Source: Photobacterium proteolyticum (lineage in GTDB: Bacteria > Pseudomonadota > Gammaproteobacteria > Enterobacterales > Vibrionaceae). From it: 64,000 nucleotides of DNA. The position numbers were made by a program, and so were the translations under genes. Under the pieces are notes generated by a model that did not search any database, was not told the DNA's origin, and was given only the letters and a program-made list of their open reading frames with translations. The first letter of the stretch is position 1. Each line of letters begins with the position of its first letter. Location: contig NZ_MJIL01000069.1 in NCBI RefSeq assembly GCF_001939735.1, positions 221,844 to 285,843 of the forward strand, in the 5' to 3' direction. Below are positions 8,545-18,146 of the stretch, in pieces.

Positions 8545-10523
8545 TTGCAGAACTGGGGCATTTTAGCCTGATTATTGCGCTGGGTTTGTCGATCCTCGCA
8601 AGTATCTATCCATTGTACGGGGCCTCTGTTGGCAACCAGTCAATGATGCGCATGGCACGTCCGCTGACATACGGTGTATTCGGTATGCTGCTGTTGTCAT
8701 TTGTCGTGCTGTGCTGGGCATTTTACACCAACGACTTCACCGTGACCTATGTGGCGAGTAACTCGAATAGTCTATTGCCGTGGTACTACCGTATTACTGC
8801 TGTTTGGGGCGCACACGAAGGTTCCTTGTTGCTTTGGGTGCTGATCCAGGCGACGTGGGCGGCTGCTGTAGCCATGTTCAGCCGCGGTATGCCGTTAGAG
8901 TCGGTATCCCGTGTATTGGCGGTAATGGGTATGATTTCAGTAGGCTTCCTGCTGTTTATCATCATGACTTCTAACCCGTTCCTGCGTACCTTGCCATTCT
9001 TCCCGGTTGACGGTCGCGACTTGAACCCTCTGCTGCAGGATCCGGGGCTGATTATTCACCCGCCGATGCTGTACATGGGTTATGTAGGTTTCTCTGTTGC
9101 CTTTGCCTTTGCAATTGCCTCTTTGATGACTGGTCGTCTGGATACTGCATGGGCGCGTTGGTCTCGTCCTTGGACAATCGCTGCATGGTCGTTCCTGACG
9201 CTGGGTATCGCACTTGGCTCATGGTGGGCATACTACGAACTTGGCTGGGGCGGCTGGTGGTTCTGGGATCCGGTCGAAAACGCCTCGTTCATGCCATGGT
9301 TAGCCGGTACGGCATTGATGCACTCGCTTTCTGTGACAGAAAAACGCGGTACCTTTAAAGCCTGGACGGTACTACTGGCAATCTCGGCGTTCTCGTTGAG
9401 TCTGTTGGGTACCTTCCTGGTCCGTTCAGGTGTTTTGGTTTCTGTCCATGCTTTCGCCTCCGATCCGGCTCGTGGCATGTTCATCCTAGGCTTCCTGATT
9501 GTGGTCATTGGCGGCTCCTTGCTGCTCTACGCCCTGCGCGGCGGTCAGATCAGATCACGTGGTAACTACAGCCTGTTCTCGCGTGAGAACCTGCTGCTGG
9601 CTAACAACCTGCTGCTGGTTGCTGGCCTGCTGGTTGTATTGATTGGTACCTTGCTGCCACTGATCCACAAGCAGATTGGCCTTGGTTCCGTATCCATTGG
9701 TGTGCCGTTCTTCAATACCTTGTTTACCTGGCTGATGATCCCGTTTGCCTTCATTCTGGGTATCGGTCCGCTGGTCCGCTGGAAGCGTGACAACCTGTCT
9801 AATATCACCAAGCCGATGATTATTTCGGCTGCGATTACGCTACCGTTCTCGTTCCTGGCCATTCTGCTCTTTACCGACAGCATGGAGCCGCTGGCGGTAC
9901 TTGGCCTTGTCATGGCTATCTGGATTGTGGTGATGCACAGTTTTGAGCTGTATCAGCGCGCGACGCATCGCCATAGCCTGCTGAAAGGGCTAGGTAAGCT
10001 TGGCCGCAGTCACTGGGCAATGGTACTGGGTCATATTGGTCTGGCCGTGTCTGTGATCGGTATTACCCTGGTTTCGAACTATGATATTGAGCGTGATGTG
10101 CGCCTTGCGCCGGGTGAAACGGTTCAGGTTCAGGGATATAATTTCCATTTCGCCGGTCTGCGTGATGCCGATGGACCTAACTACGATGGTTATATTGCAG
10201 ATTTCAATATTACCCGTAACGGCAAGTTTGTTACCGAACTGCATGCCGAGAAGCGTTTCTATACAGTAGCCGGTTCGATGATGACTGAAGCAGCGATCGA
10301 CAGCGGCGTTACCCGCGATTTGTATGTTGCTATGGGTGAGAAGCTAGGTGATGGTGCCTGGGCGGTACGAATTTACTTCAAACCGTTTGTAAACTGGATC
10401 TGGTTTGGCTCGGTGCTGATGGCGCTGGGTGGAGCTATTGCAATTAGTGACAAGCGTTACCGTTTCCGTAAACAAGCCAAGCTAGGCACAGCTAAAGCTG
10501 CCAAGAAAGCTGAGGTTAACTGA
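8541..10523 (+). CDS. ccmF: Cytochrome c heme lyase subunit CcmF
   Basis: A 660-residue polytopic membrane protein, core of the CcmFHI heme ligation complex. The WWD domain is [18 protein letters not shown], with surrounding conserved histidines ([22 protein letters not shown]). Length is normal for the family. It overlaps ccmG by a single base. Confidence 0.97.
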   Translation: MIAELGHFSLIIALGLSILASIYPLYGASVGNQSMMRMARPLTYGVFGMLLLSFVVLCWAFYTNDFTVTYVASNSNSLLPWYYRITAVWGAHEGSLLLWVLIQATWAAAVAMFSRGMPLESVSRVLAVMGMISVGFLLFIIMTSNPFLRTLPFFPVDGRDLNPLLQDPGLIIHPPMLYMGYVGFSVAFAFAIASLMTGRLDTAWARWSRPWTIAAWSFLTLGIALGSWWAYYELGWGGWWFWDPVENASFMPWLAGTALMHSLSVTEKRGTFKAWTVLLAISAFSLSLLGTFLVRSGVLVSVHAFASDPARGMFILGFLIVVIGGSLLLYALRGGQIRSRGNYSLFSRENLLLANNLLLVAGLLVVLIGTLLPLIHKQIGLGSVSIGVPFFNTLFTWLMIPFAFILGIGPLVRWKRDNLSNITKPMIISAAITLPFSFLAILLFTDSMEPLAVLGLVMAIWIVVMHSFELYQRATHRHSLLKGLGKLGRSHWAMVLGHIGLAVSVIGITLVSNYDIERDVRLAPGETVQVQGYNFHFAGLRDADGPNYDGYIADFNITRNGKFVTELHAEKRFYTVAGSMMTEAAIDSGVTRDLYVAMGEKLGDGAWAVRIYFKPFVNWIWFGSVLMALGGAIAISDKRYRFRKQAKLGTAKAAKKAEVN

Positions 10524-11077
10524 TGAATAAGAAATTATTGTTTGTACCTCTGGTACTGTTTTTGGCACTGGCGCTGGTCTTTATGGTTCAGCTTACCCGT
10601 AATGCAGAAGGCGATGATCCGACCAAGCTGGAGTCGGTACTGGTCGGTAAGCCGGTCCCTGATTTCAAGTTGGAAGATTTGGTCGAAGCCGGCAAGTTGT
10701 ATGAGCAGGATATCTTCAAGGGCGAACCTCTGCTGTTGAACGTCTGGGCAACCTGGTGTCCGACCTGTTACGCCGAGCACACCTACCTCAATGAGCTGGC
10801 AAGCAACGGGGTAAAGATTATTGGACTTAACTATAAGGATGAGCGTCTTAAGGCTGTCCGTTGGCTTAATGAGCTGGGCAACCCGTACATTCATAGTCTG
10901 TTCGATGGTAACGGCATGTTGGGTATGGATCTGGGTGTTTACGGCGCGCCGGAGACCTTCCTGATTGATGCCAACGGTATTGTTCGTTATCGCCATGTTG
11001 GTGATGTGAACGAGCGAAACTGGGCTGATACTCTACAGCCAATGTATCAGGCGTTGCTGGAGGAAGCGAAGGGATGA
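10523..11077 (+). CDS. ccmG: Periplasmic thioredoxin CcmG (DsbE)
   Basis: A 184-residue membrane-anchored thioredoxin-fold protein that keeps apocytochrome c cysteines reduced. The active site is WCPTC with C79/C82, followed by the cis-proline region GVYGAPETFLID. The N-terminal hydrophobic anchor spans about residues 5-23. It overlaps both ccmF and ccmH in the operon. Confidence 0.96.
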   Translation: MNKKLLFVPLVLFLALALVFMVQLTRNAEGDDPTKLESVLVGKPVPDFKLEDLVEAGKLYEQDIFKGEPLLLNVWATWCPTCYAEHTYLNELASNGVKIIGLNYKDERLKAVRWLNELGNPYIHSLFDGNGMLGMDLGVYGAPETFLIDANGIVRYRHVGDVNERNWADTLQPMYQALLEEAKG

Positions 11078-11580
11078 TGAAACAAATTAGTGCCATGCTG
11101 CTGGCTTTCGGGCTGGTATTTGCTGCGGCTCTTCCTGCGTCGGCTGCTATCGATGTCTATGAGTTTGAATCCGCAGAGCAGGAAAAAGCATTTCAGAACC
11201 TGACGGCAACACTGCGTTGTCCTAAGTGTCAGAACAATACAATTGCAGACTCGAATGCTGAACTGGCCAAAGATATGCGCCAGAAAGCGTATGATATGCT
11301 GAGCGAAGGCAAAAGCGAGCAAGATGTAGTCGACTACATGATTGCGCGCTACGGTAACTTCGTTACTTACGATCCGCCGTTGATGCTATCGACAATTATC
11401 CTGTGGGCTGGACCATTGTTGTTCGTCTTCATTGGTTTTACCGTGCTGGTTATGCGTTCTCGCAAAACGGCAGACAAGCAGGCAGCGCCAGAGTTGGAAG
11501 CTGATGAAGAGCAACGCCTGAAAGCGCTGTTGAAAGAGATGGAACAACAAAATCCGAATAACGACGGGAAGGTGAAGTAA
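11074..11580 (+). CDS. ccmH: Cytochrome c maturation protein CcmH (thiol-oxidoreductase subunit)
   Basis: A 168-residue protein with a signal peptide (about 1-24), the redox motif LRCPKCQN (C49/C52) and a C-terminal transmembrane anchor (IILWAGPLLFVFIGFTVLVM). It corresponds to the N-terminal half of E. coli CcmH; the TPR half is the separate ccmI gene that follows. ATG at 11074 overlaps ccmG; the next codon is also ATG (11077). Confidence 0.95.
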   Translation: MMKQISAMLLAFGLVFAAALPASAAIDVYEFESAEQEKAFQNLTATLRCPKCQNNTIADSNAELAKDMRQKAYDMLSEGKSEQDVVDYMIARYGNFVTYDPPLMLSTIILWAGPLLFVFIGFTVLVMRSRKTADKQAAPELEADEEQRLKALLKEMEQQNPNNDGKVK

Positions 11581-12803
11581 TGACGCTGTTTTGGCTAATA
11601 ACCGTTGCTTTGGTTTTGGTTGCTGCGGCCATTTTTGTCGCGCCAATGTATCTTGGCAAGGCACAGGATAACGTCGCTAGCCGTGACGAGTTGAACAAGG
11701 CCTTCTTTAAAGACCGTATTAGCGAGCTGGAAAGTGAAACCAGCGAAGGCTTGGTCTCGAATCAGGATGAGCTGGTTTCTGAGTTGCAACAGTCACTGCT
11801 AGATGATGTGCCGGCCCAGGCCGAGCAGCAAAAAACGGCAGTCAGTACAGTTATGCTGATCCCGGGGCTTATCATGCTGGTGGCGGTATCGTACGGTATG
11901 TATTTCACCGTCGGTAACCTCGACAAGGTGGAGTCCTGGCAGCAGACGGTTGCTCAGCTACCAGAGCTATCTAAGCGCTTGATGGATGAGCAGGGAGCCG
12001 AGCCGTTAAGCGATGCTGAGATGAACGATCTCACCCTGGCACTGCGTACCCGTTTGCACGACAACCCGAATGACGCAACGGGCTGGTTGCTGCTTGGCCG
12101 TATTGGGATGGCGAACCGCGATGCCGATACTGCCCAGGGGGCGATGAAGCGCGCTTATGCATTGGAGCCGGGTAACCCGGAAATCCAGCTGAGCTATGCT
12201 CAGACGCTGATGCTGATTGGTGATCCGGCCAAGAGCGATTATGCGCGCCAACTACTGCGTAATGTGATCAAGCAAGACCACACGAATATCCGTGCAATGT
12301 CTCTGTTGGCGTTTGACTCATTTGAGCGTGGTGATTATCCGCAGGCTGTCTCTTACTGGACGATGATGAAGCGGATGATTGGTGAAGATGATCCTCGAGC
12401 CAAAATGCTGTACCGCAGTATTGAGCGGGCGCAGGCTCAGATCACTCAGGCGAGCGAACAAGCCGCGAATCCGAAAACTGTTTCGGTGAAGGTTGAGCTT
12501 GCTCCATCAGTGACATTGCCATCACAGGGAATCGTCATTGTTTCAGTACATTCAGCTGATGGCGCGCCAATGCCTGTAGCTGCGCGTCGAATTCCGCTAT
12601 CTCAGTTCCCGCTAACGCTGACATTAAGCGACAGTGATAGCATGATACCTGAGCGTTTGATGTCATCGCTGCCGACTATGATCGTCAAGGCACGTATCGA
12701 CACTGATGGCAATGTAATGACCAAAAAGGGTGATTGGTACGGCCAGAGTGATGTGATTTCGCTCGGCGGTTCCACAAATGTGCAGATAAATAAACAATAC
12801 TGA
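11580..12803 (+). CDS. ccmI: Cytochrome c maturation TPR protein CcmI
   Basis: A 407-residue protein with two N-terminal membrane segments (about 3-20 and 95-115), TPR-type repeats around WLLLGRIGMANRDADTAQGAMKR (about 165-260), and a C-terminal beta-rich periplasmic domain. It binds apocytochrome c and presents it to CcmFH. It is the last gene of the ccm operon, with a rho-independent terminator directly downstream. Confidence 0.92.
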   Translation: MTLFWLITVALVLVAAAIFVAPMYLGKAQDNVASRDELNKAFFKDRISELESETSEGLVSNQDELVSELQQSLLDDVPAQAEQQKTAVSTVMLIPGLIMLVAVSYGMYFTVGNLDKVESWQQTVAQLPELSKRLMDEQGAEPLSDAEMNDLTLALRTRLHDNPNDATGWLLLGRIGMANRDADTAQGAMKRAYALEPGNPEIQLSYAQTLMLIGDPAKSDYARQLLRNVIKQDHTNIRAMSLLAFDSFERGDYPQAVSYWTMMKRMIGEDDPRAKMLYRSIERAQAQITQASEQAANPKTVSVKVELAPSVTLPSQGIVIVSVHSADGAPMPVAARRIPLSQFPLTLTLSDSDSMIPERLMSSLPTMIVKARIDTDGNVMTKKGDWYGQSDVISLGGSTNVQINKQY

Positions 12804-12825
12804 TAACATCGCTGGAACTCATGGA

Positions 12826-12859
12826 GCAGGCTGGATATCATTGTCCAGTCTGCTTTTTT
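12826..12859 (+). terminator. Rho-independent terminator after ccmI
   Basis: Stem GCAGGCTGGA/TCCAGTCTGC (10 bp with one G-T pair), 8-nt loop, then TTTTTT. It lies 22 bp after the ccmI stop and 20 bp before the mlaA start. Confidence 0.88.
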
Positions 12860-12878
12860 ATATCTGTGGAATAATCCC

Positions 12879-13691
12879 TTGAAAAGAATAACCCTTGTAT
12901 CACTACTTCTTATTCTGGGTCTTTCGGGCTGTGCCGAGACACCAAACGATGAGTCTGTCAGCTCAGGTGCTGACACCAACGCTGAATATAGCGAGCAGGC
13001 AACTGAGTATAATGTCGAAGGTACCTATGATCCGTTCGAAGGCTTCAACCGGGCCATGTGGACACTGAACTACGATTATCTTGATCCGTATGTGGCTCGT
13101 CCGGTATCACTGGCTTACGTCGATTATGTGCCTTCGCCAGTGAGAACGGGGATCCGTAATTTTCTGTCTAACCTCGATGAGCCGGCCAATATGGTCAACA
13201 GCATTATCATGCTCGATGGTGAGCAAGCTGTTACCCACTTCAACCGTTTTTGGATCAACTCCGTGTTTGGCCTCGCTGGTTTGATTGATATCGCAACAGC
13301 GGCAGATATCACTAAACCTAGCGAGCGTGCATTTGGTGATTCAATGGGTTACTACGGTGTCGAAAACGGACCGTACTTTATGGTTCCGCTTTATGGCCCC
13401 GTCACACTTCGAGAAGGGGCCGGTGATTATGTAGACGGTCTTTATTTCCCGCTTAACCTACTGACATTCTGGCAGAGCCTGGGCAAATGGGCCTTTGAAG
13501 GCATGGAAGATCGCGCAGCACTTGTCTCGCAAGAAAACTTGCTGAAAGACTCGCCAGACCCGTACATCTTTACCCGAGATGCCTACATTCAGAACAAGAA
13601 CTTCCGTGCCTTAGGCGGCGAAAGCCTGCCTGAAGAACCTGAAGATGATGAGTATCTTGATGAGTTTTTGGATGAGGTGGATGAGTTTTGA
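12879..13691 (+). CDS. mlaA: Outer-membrane lipid asymmetry lipoprotein MlaA (VacJ)
   Basis: A 270-residue outer-membrane lipoprotein that extracts misplaced phospholipids from the outer leaflet for the Mla pathway. It has a signal peptide with lipobox LSGC (Cys18). The MlaA core starts at YDPFEGFNRAMWTLNYD and runs through VRTGIRNFLSNLDEP and GDSMGYYGVENGPYFMVPL. The acidic C-terminal tail (PEEPEDDEYLDEFLDEVDEF) is variable among vibrios. The start is TTG at 12879, with GTGGA 8 bases upstream. It marks the left edge of the polysaccharide region. Confidence 0.95.
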   Translation: MKRITLVSLLLILGLSGCAETPNDESVSSGADTNAEYSEQATEYNVEGTYDPFEGFNRAMWTLNYDYLDPYVARPVSLAYVDYVPSPVRTGIRNFLSNLDEPANMVNSIIMLDGEQAVTHFNRFWINSVFGLAGLIDIATAADITKPSERAFGDSMGYYGVENGPYFMVPLYGPVTLREGAGDYVDGLYFPLNLLTFWQSLGKWAFEGMEDRAALVSQENLLKDSPDPYIFTRDAYIQNKNFRALGGESLPEEPEDDEYLDEFLDEVDEF

Positions 13692-13751
13692 CACGAACAC
13701 ATATAATTTTATCCCGTCCTAAGCTGTTGGTATTATGAGCTTTTTATCTGG

Positions 13752-13780
13752 GTGAAAAATCGATAAAACTTATATATAAT
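13752..13780 (+). promoter_or_regulatory. Candidate sigma-70 promoter of the sialic-acid polysaccharide operon
   Basis: A perfect -10 box TATAAT (13775-13780) lies 17 bp from a weak -35 GTGAAA (13752-13757, four of six matches). The ops element begins about 57 bp further down, which fits a leader transcript for RfaH recruitment. No start-site data. Confidence 0.55.
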
Positions 13781-13836
13781 GCTTGGCTCAGCAAAGATCA
13801 TTGGTGAATGACGCTATGGGGATGCGTGAACCCTAG

Positions 13837-13848
13837 GGCGGTAGCGTG
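13837..13848 (+). promoter_or_regulatory. ops element (RfaH recruitment site) in a JUMPStart-like leader
   Basis: GGCGGTAGCGTG is the canonical operon polarity suppressor core. It pauses RNA polymerase and recruits RfaH to permit transcription of long surface-polysaccharide operons. It lies in a 359-bp non-coding leader (13692-14050) upstream of neuD. Twenty bases around it (13835-13854) recur exactly at 48806-48825. Apart from this element and the promoter, I see no gene in the leader. Confidence 0.92.
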
Positions 13849-14050
13849 CATAAATTACAGGTATATGTAGCACCTTGAATAAAACCATCTATGCACTCAT
13901 TCATGAATGAGTAATAAAGTTTCTATTAACATATTTAAGCTAAGAATGTATATCGCTAGCATGAATAAGCATTACTACAGCCATTGATTTGTAATAGATT
14001 GGTTTATGTTATTGAAATGTTGCATAATAATTATAACGTAGGATGATTTG

Positions 14051-14674
14051 ATGAAAAATCAATTAATTATTATTGGTGCTGGTGGCTTTGCAAAATCAGT
14101 AGTTGATAGTATTAATTTTACAACAGAAGAAATAGTCGGGTTTATTGATAGTTATAAACAAGGAGAACATTTAGGCATTCCTATTCTAGGGGCTAGTTTA
14201 AATGAAATAGATGATAAAGATAAATATGTTTATTTCATTTCAATTGGTGATCCTAAAGCTAGACTGTTTTGGTACAACGAGTTAGAAAAAAGAAATTTAC
14301 AGCAGATAAATATAATAGATCCTACAGCAATAGTGTCTAGAACTGTGGAGTTAGGAACAGGTATATATATCGGAAAAATGTGTATTGTTAATAGCGGTAC
14401 CGTTATTCATGATGGCGCAGTTTTAAATACTCGAACGCTTATTGAGCATGGTAACCAAATTGGTTTTTGCGCAAACATATCTACAAATGTTGTGCTGAAT
14501 GGCGATGTACAAGTTGGAAAATGTACTTTTGTTGGAAGTTGCACTGTTGTAAATGGTCAACTCAACATTGGAAATGAGTCAATAGTTGGCTCTGGATCAG
14601 TAGTAATTCGCGATATTCCGAATAACGTAGTTGTAGCTGGTTCTCCTACAAGATTAATTAGAGATATTGATTAA
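14051..14674 (+). CDS. neuD: NeuD-family acetyltransferase with left-handed beta-helix
   Basis: A 207-residue protein with an N-terminal nucleotide-binding-like PglD_N domain (IIIGAGGFAKSVVDSI) and C-terminal hexapeptide repeats (from about 105, e.g. IGKMCIVNSGTVIHDGAVLN) ending in a GSPTRLIRDI cap. NeuD proteins O-acetylate sialic acid or its precursors; whether this one is active on Neu5Ac is inferred from context. ATG 14051 is preferred over the adjacent TTG because AGGA sits 7 bases upstream. It overlaps neuB by one base and is the first gene of the operon after the ops site. Confidence 0.88.
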   Translation: MKNQLIIIGAGGFAKSVVDSINFTTEEIVGFIDSYKQGEHLGIPILGASLNEIDDKDKYVYFISIGDPKARLFWYNELEKRNLQQINIIDPTAIVSRTVELGTGIYIGKMCIVNSGTVIHDGAVLNTRTLIEHGNQIGFCANISTNVVLNGDVQVGKCTFVGSCTVVNGQLNIGNESIVGSGSVVIRDIPNNVVVAGSPTRLIRDID

Positions 14675-15714
14675 TGGATAAAATATATATTGTTGCCGAA
14701 ATTGGTTGTAACCACAACGGTGATTTTGACCTAGCCAAGAAAATGGTTGAAAAGGCAAAGGAAGCTGGTGTTGATGCGGTAAAGTTTCAAACATTTAAGG
14801 CTGAACAGTTAATTTCAAAGTTTGCCCCAAAAGCTGAATATCAGATAAAAGTAACTGGAAATACTGAAAGCCAGCTTGAGATGACCCGTAAGCTAGAACT
14901 ACCTTACGATGAGTTTGTTAAACTAGAAGCATATGCTATTGAATTAGGGTTAGACGTATTTTCAACACCATTTGATTTTGATTCTATAGATTTTCTTGCA
15001 AGTCAAAATCAGAAAATGTGGAAGATCCCATCAGGTGAGTTGTTGAATCTTCCATATTTGGAAAAAATTGCAAATCTAGATATCGAAGGTAAGGAATTAG
15101 TATTATCAACTGGTATGGCTACCGTAGATGAGATTAAAATGTCTCTTGCTGTACTAGAAAAAAACAATGTACCAAAAGATTCAATTACAATTCTTCATTG
15201 TAATACTGAATACCCAACGCCATTTGAGGATGTAAATCTAAACTCGATCACAGGACTACAGAAAGAGTTTGGAGATTATAAGATTGGTTTTTCAGATCAT
15301 TCACCTGGTTATTTTGCGGGGATTGCAGCAGTTCCATATGGAATCACTTTCATCGAAAAACATTTTACACTAGATAAGAATTTTGATGGACCTGACCACA
15401 AAGCATCGGTGACACCAGAGGAGTTGACGCTACTTTGTCAGGGTATTAGAGCTGTAGAGAGCTCTTTAGGTTCTCATGAGAAAATAGTAACCAAATCCGA
15501 AAAGAAAAATAAAATTGTAGCTCGTAAATCAATCGTTGCTAAAACAGCTATTAAAGCTGGTGAGGTATTTACGATCGACAATATTACAACTAAACGACCA
15601 GGAAATGGAATTAGTCCTATGTCCTGGTATGAAGTATTAGGTAAAGTCGCAGAAAAAGATTTTTCTGAAGATGAACTAATAGAACATAGTGAATTTGTAG
15701 CTCAAGAGGTTTAA
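14674..15714 (+). CDS. neuB: N-acetylneuraminate synthase NeuB
   Basis: Condenses N-acetylmannosamine with phosphoenolpyruvate to form Neu5Ac. The 346-residue protein has a TIM-barrel NeuB domain (AEIGCNHNGDFDLAKKMVEKA; KFQTFKAEQLI; GFSDHSPG; FIEKHFTLDKNFDGPDHKAS) and a C-terminal SAF/antifreeze-like domain from about residue 287 (ARKSIVAKTAIKAGEVF). The only 2-epimerase in the locus is NeuC-like, and no legionaminic- or pseudaminic-specific genes are present, so Neu5Ac is the likely product. Confidence 0.93.
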   Translation: MDKIYIVAEIGCNHNGDFDLAKKMVEKAKEAGVDAVKFQTFKAEQLISKFAPKAEYQIKVTGNTESQLEMTRKLELPYDEFVKLEAYAIELGLDVFSTPFDFDSIDFLASQNQKMWKIPSGELLNLPYLEKIANLDIEGKELVLSTGMATVDEIKMSLAVLEKNNVPKDSITILHCNTEYPTPFEDVNLNSITGLQKEFGDYKIGFSDHSPGYFAGIAAVPYGITFIEKHFTLDKNFDGPDHKASVTPEELTLLCQGIRAVESSLGSHEKIVTKSEKKNKIVARKSIVAKTAIKAGEVFTIDNITTKRPGNGISPMSWYEVLGKVAEKDFSEDELIEHSEFVAQEV

Positions 15715-15722
15715 CTGAAAGC

Positions 15723-16979
15723 ATGACTCTCAAAAAAATTGCAATCATTCCTGCACGCTCAGGCTCAAAAGGCTTGCCAAATAAAAATATATTAATGTTA
15801 TTAGATAAGCCTTTGATAGCTTACAGTATTGAAGCGGCAATTGAGTCGGGTGTATTTGAGAGAGTCATTGTTTCCACAGACTCATTGGAATATGCACGAA
15901 TTTCAGAGCAATATGGTGCAGAAGTTCTAATGAGAAGCCCAGAGTTAGCATCTGACACAGCTTCTTCATATATGGTAATAGAAGATGTATTAAAAAGAAC
16001 GAATGCTAAGCCAAAAGACTCGTTTGTTCTTTTACAACCGACATCACCATTCAGAACTAGTGCACATATACAGGAAGCTGTGTCATTGTTCGATTCATCA
16101 GATGCAAAGTTTTCAGTATCAATGGTTGAAAGTGAGAAAAGTTCTTCGTTGATTAAGCCTCTAAATGAAGGAACGCTCAGCGAATTTGATATTGATTTTA
16201 GCAATTACAGGCGACAAGATTCTAAGGAATATACACCAAATGGCGCTATATTCATTGCTGAAAACGAAGCTTACCAAAGAAAGAAACACTTTTTTGGAGC
16301 ATCAAGTCTGGCCTATGTCATGGGCAAAGAAGACTCAGTAGATATCGATGATGCTCTGGATTTTGAGTTCGCTATTACAATTGCTACAAAGAGAAAGAAA
16401 AGCCAAGTGCTTCTTGACTCGATAAAAAATAGAATTGAAACGAAAAAGAAAGATATGACGAGTGAGAAAGACATCACTCTTCTTGGACATTCACTGTTTG
16501 ATTATTGGAATGTTGAGTTCCTTTCAAACCAGAGCGTCAATAATCTTGGTATTGCCGGTATCAGCACAAAGGAATACTTAGAGCTAATTTTAGAAAAGAA
16601 ATTGATAAAATGTATAGGCAATAAGGTGGTTCTGTTTGCTGGTACTAATGATGTAGTGATCAATGGCTGGAGAAAAGAAGATACTCTTAAATGGATAAAG
16701 CAAAGTATTAAATTAATAAAATTAATAAATAGTAATGCTGAAATTTATCTTTTTGAAGTACCATTGATTAGAGGTCGTATAGACAGAAATAACTCAGTGA
16801 TTAACGAATTAAATCAATTTTTGATTAGCGAGCTGGAAGGTGATGTTAATTGGATTGGTCTAAATGAACACTTCTCCGACGAGTTTGGGTGTTTACGCTC
16901 AGAATATACTTCTGATGGTTTGCACTTTACAGATCTTGCTTATGAAAAATTAACAGCAATAGTTGAAAGGTATGTGTAA
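15723..16979 (+). CDS. neuA: Bifunctional NeuA: CMP-sialic acid synthetase plus SGNH esterase domain
   Basis: A 418-residue, two-domain protein matching the size and layout of E. coli K1 NeuA. The N-terminal cytidylyltransferase (about 1-225) has the nucleotide-binding motif IIPARSGSKGLPNKN and activates Neu5Ac with CTP. The C-terminal part (about 240-418) is an SGNH-hydrolase with block I GHSLFDYW, block III FAGTNDV and block V SDGLHF, predicted to de-O-acetylate. Together with NeuD it could set the O-acetylation state. It is 8 bp after neuB, and the stop is immediately followed by the neuC start. Confidence 0.92.
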   Translation: MTLKKIAIIPARSGSKGLPNKNILMLLDKPLIAYSIEAAIESGVFERVIVSTDSLEYARISEQYGAEVLMRSPELASDTASSYMVIEDVLKRTNAKPKDSFVLLQPTSPFRTSAHIQEAVSLFDSSDAKFSVSMVESEKSSSLIKPLNEGTLSEFDIDFSNYRRQDSKEYTPNGAIFIAENEAYQRKKHFFGASSLAYVMGKEDSVDIDDALDFEFAITIATKRKKSQVLLDSIKNRIETKKKDMTSEKDITLLGHSLFDYWNVEFLSNQSVNNLGIAGISTKEYLELILEKKLIKCIGNKVVLFAGTNDVVINGWRKEDTLKWIKQSIKLIKLINSNAEIYLFEVPLIRGRIDRNNSVINELNQFLISELEGDVNWIGLNEHFSDEFGCLRSEYTSDGLHFTDLAYEKLTAIVERYV

Positions 16980-18146
16980 ATGAAAAAACTACTATGTGTA
17001 ACTGGTTCTAGAGCAGAATATGGAATCATGCGTAGACTATTGTTGGAATTGAATAAAGACCCAAATATATGTCTTTCGATAGTAGCAACGGGGATGCACT
17101 GTGATCCAAAATTTGGAAGCACGTACAAGAATATCGAAGAAGATGGTTTTACAATTGATAAAATGATTCCTATCGATATCGATACATCAACAAATTCTAA
17201 AGTACTAAACTCAATGTCTATTTGTCAAAGTGGATTTGGAGAGTATCTAGAGTTTAATAAATTTGATGCAATATTAATTCTTGGCGATCGCTACGAGATT
17301 TTTTCTGTTGCCATTGCAGCTGCAATACATAATATTCCCCTGATTCACTTACATGGTGGTGAGAAGACGCTTGGAAATTATGATGAGTTTATTCGCCATG
17401 CTATTACGAAAATGAGTAAGTTGCATTTAGCATCAACAGAAGAATATAGACAGAGAATAATTCAGATGGGTGAAGAACCTAGCTCTGTTTATAATATCGG
17501 CGCACTAGGTGCCGAGAATGCAGCAATTCTTGATTTACCAAATACAACACAACTAGAGAAGAAATTCGGTTCGTTCGTTAAACCGTATTTCATGGTTGTA
17601 TTTCACCCAGAAACACTAACAAATGTAAGTTTGGAATCACAGGTTAAAGAAGTTCTGGCTGCAATATCCGAGTATATGCCTGAGTATGACTTTGTATTTA
17701 TCGGTTCTAACTCCGATACAGGTTCGGATAAAATTACAGAATTAGTTTCAAAGTATTGTCATGATAATAATCTTCGCTATATGACTTCTGTATCTTCAGA
17801 AGAGTACTTAGCATTAAATAAGTATTCATGTGGACTAATTGGCAATTCTTCTTCTGGACTTATCGAAATTCCTACTCTAGGTGTTGCAACTGTCAACATT
17901 GGTGACAGGCAAAAAGGAAGAGTAAGAGGTAATTCTGTCTTTGATACACCTTGTGATAAGAATTCTATAATCGAAGCTATAGAGAGTAGCCTAAAGCTAG
18001 AGTCATCGAATATTAACAATCCTTATTATCAAAAAGGCGTTCTTGATGAAGCATTAGTGCGAATTAGTGAATTTTTAAATAGTAAATTAATTACTCTTCC
18101 GAAAGACTTTTTTGATATCAATTCAAACGCCACGGAGGGGTTATGA
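16980..18146 (+). CDS. neuC: UDP-N-acetylglucosamine 2-epimerase (hydrolysing) NeuC
   Basis: A 388-residue enzyme converting UDP-GlcNAc to ManNAc plus UDP, the first committed step of Neu5Ac synthesis. Family features are the N-terminal VTGSRAEYGIMRRLL, the loop LGDRYEIFSVAIAA, HLHGGEKT and the C-terminal IGNSSSGLIEIPTLGV nucleotide-binding motif. It completes neuDBAC in the same order as E. coli K1. It overlaps the next gene by 4 bp. Confidence 0.93.
   Translation: MKKLLCVTGSRAEYGIMRRLLLELNKDPNICLSIVATGMHCDPKFGSTYKNIEEDGFTIDKMIPIDIDTSTNSKVLNSMSICQSGFGEYLEFNKFDAILILGDRYEIFSVAIAAAIHNIPLIHLHGGEKTLGNYDEFIRHAITKMSKLHLASTEEYRQRIIQMGEEPSSVYNIGALGAENAAILDLPNTTQLEKKFGSFVKPYFMVVFHPETLTNVSLESQVKEVLAAISEYMPEYDFVFIGSNSDTGSDKITELVSKYCHDNNLRYMTSVSSEEYLALNKYSCGLIGNSSSGLIEIPTLGVATVNIGDRQKGRVRGNSVFDTPCDKNSIIEAIESSLKLESSNINNPYYQKGVLDEALVRISEFLNSKLITLPKDFFDINSNATEGL

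Noticed and set aside
9233..9913. Minus-strand frames opposite ccmF
   Set aside because: Shadows of the ccmF coding sequence, Ser/Arg/Pro-rich without family features.
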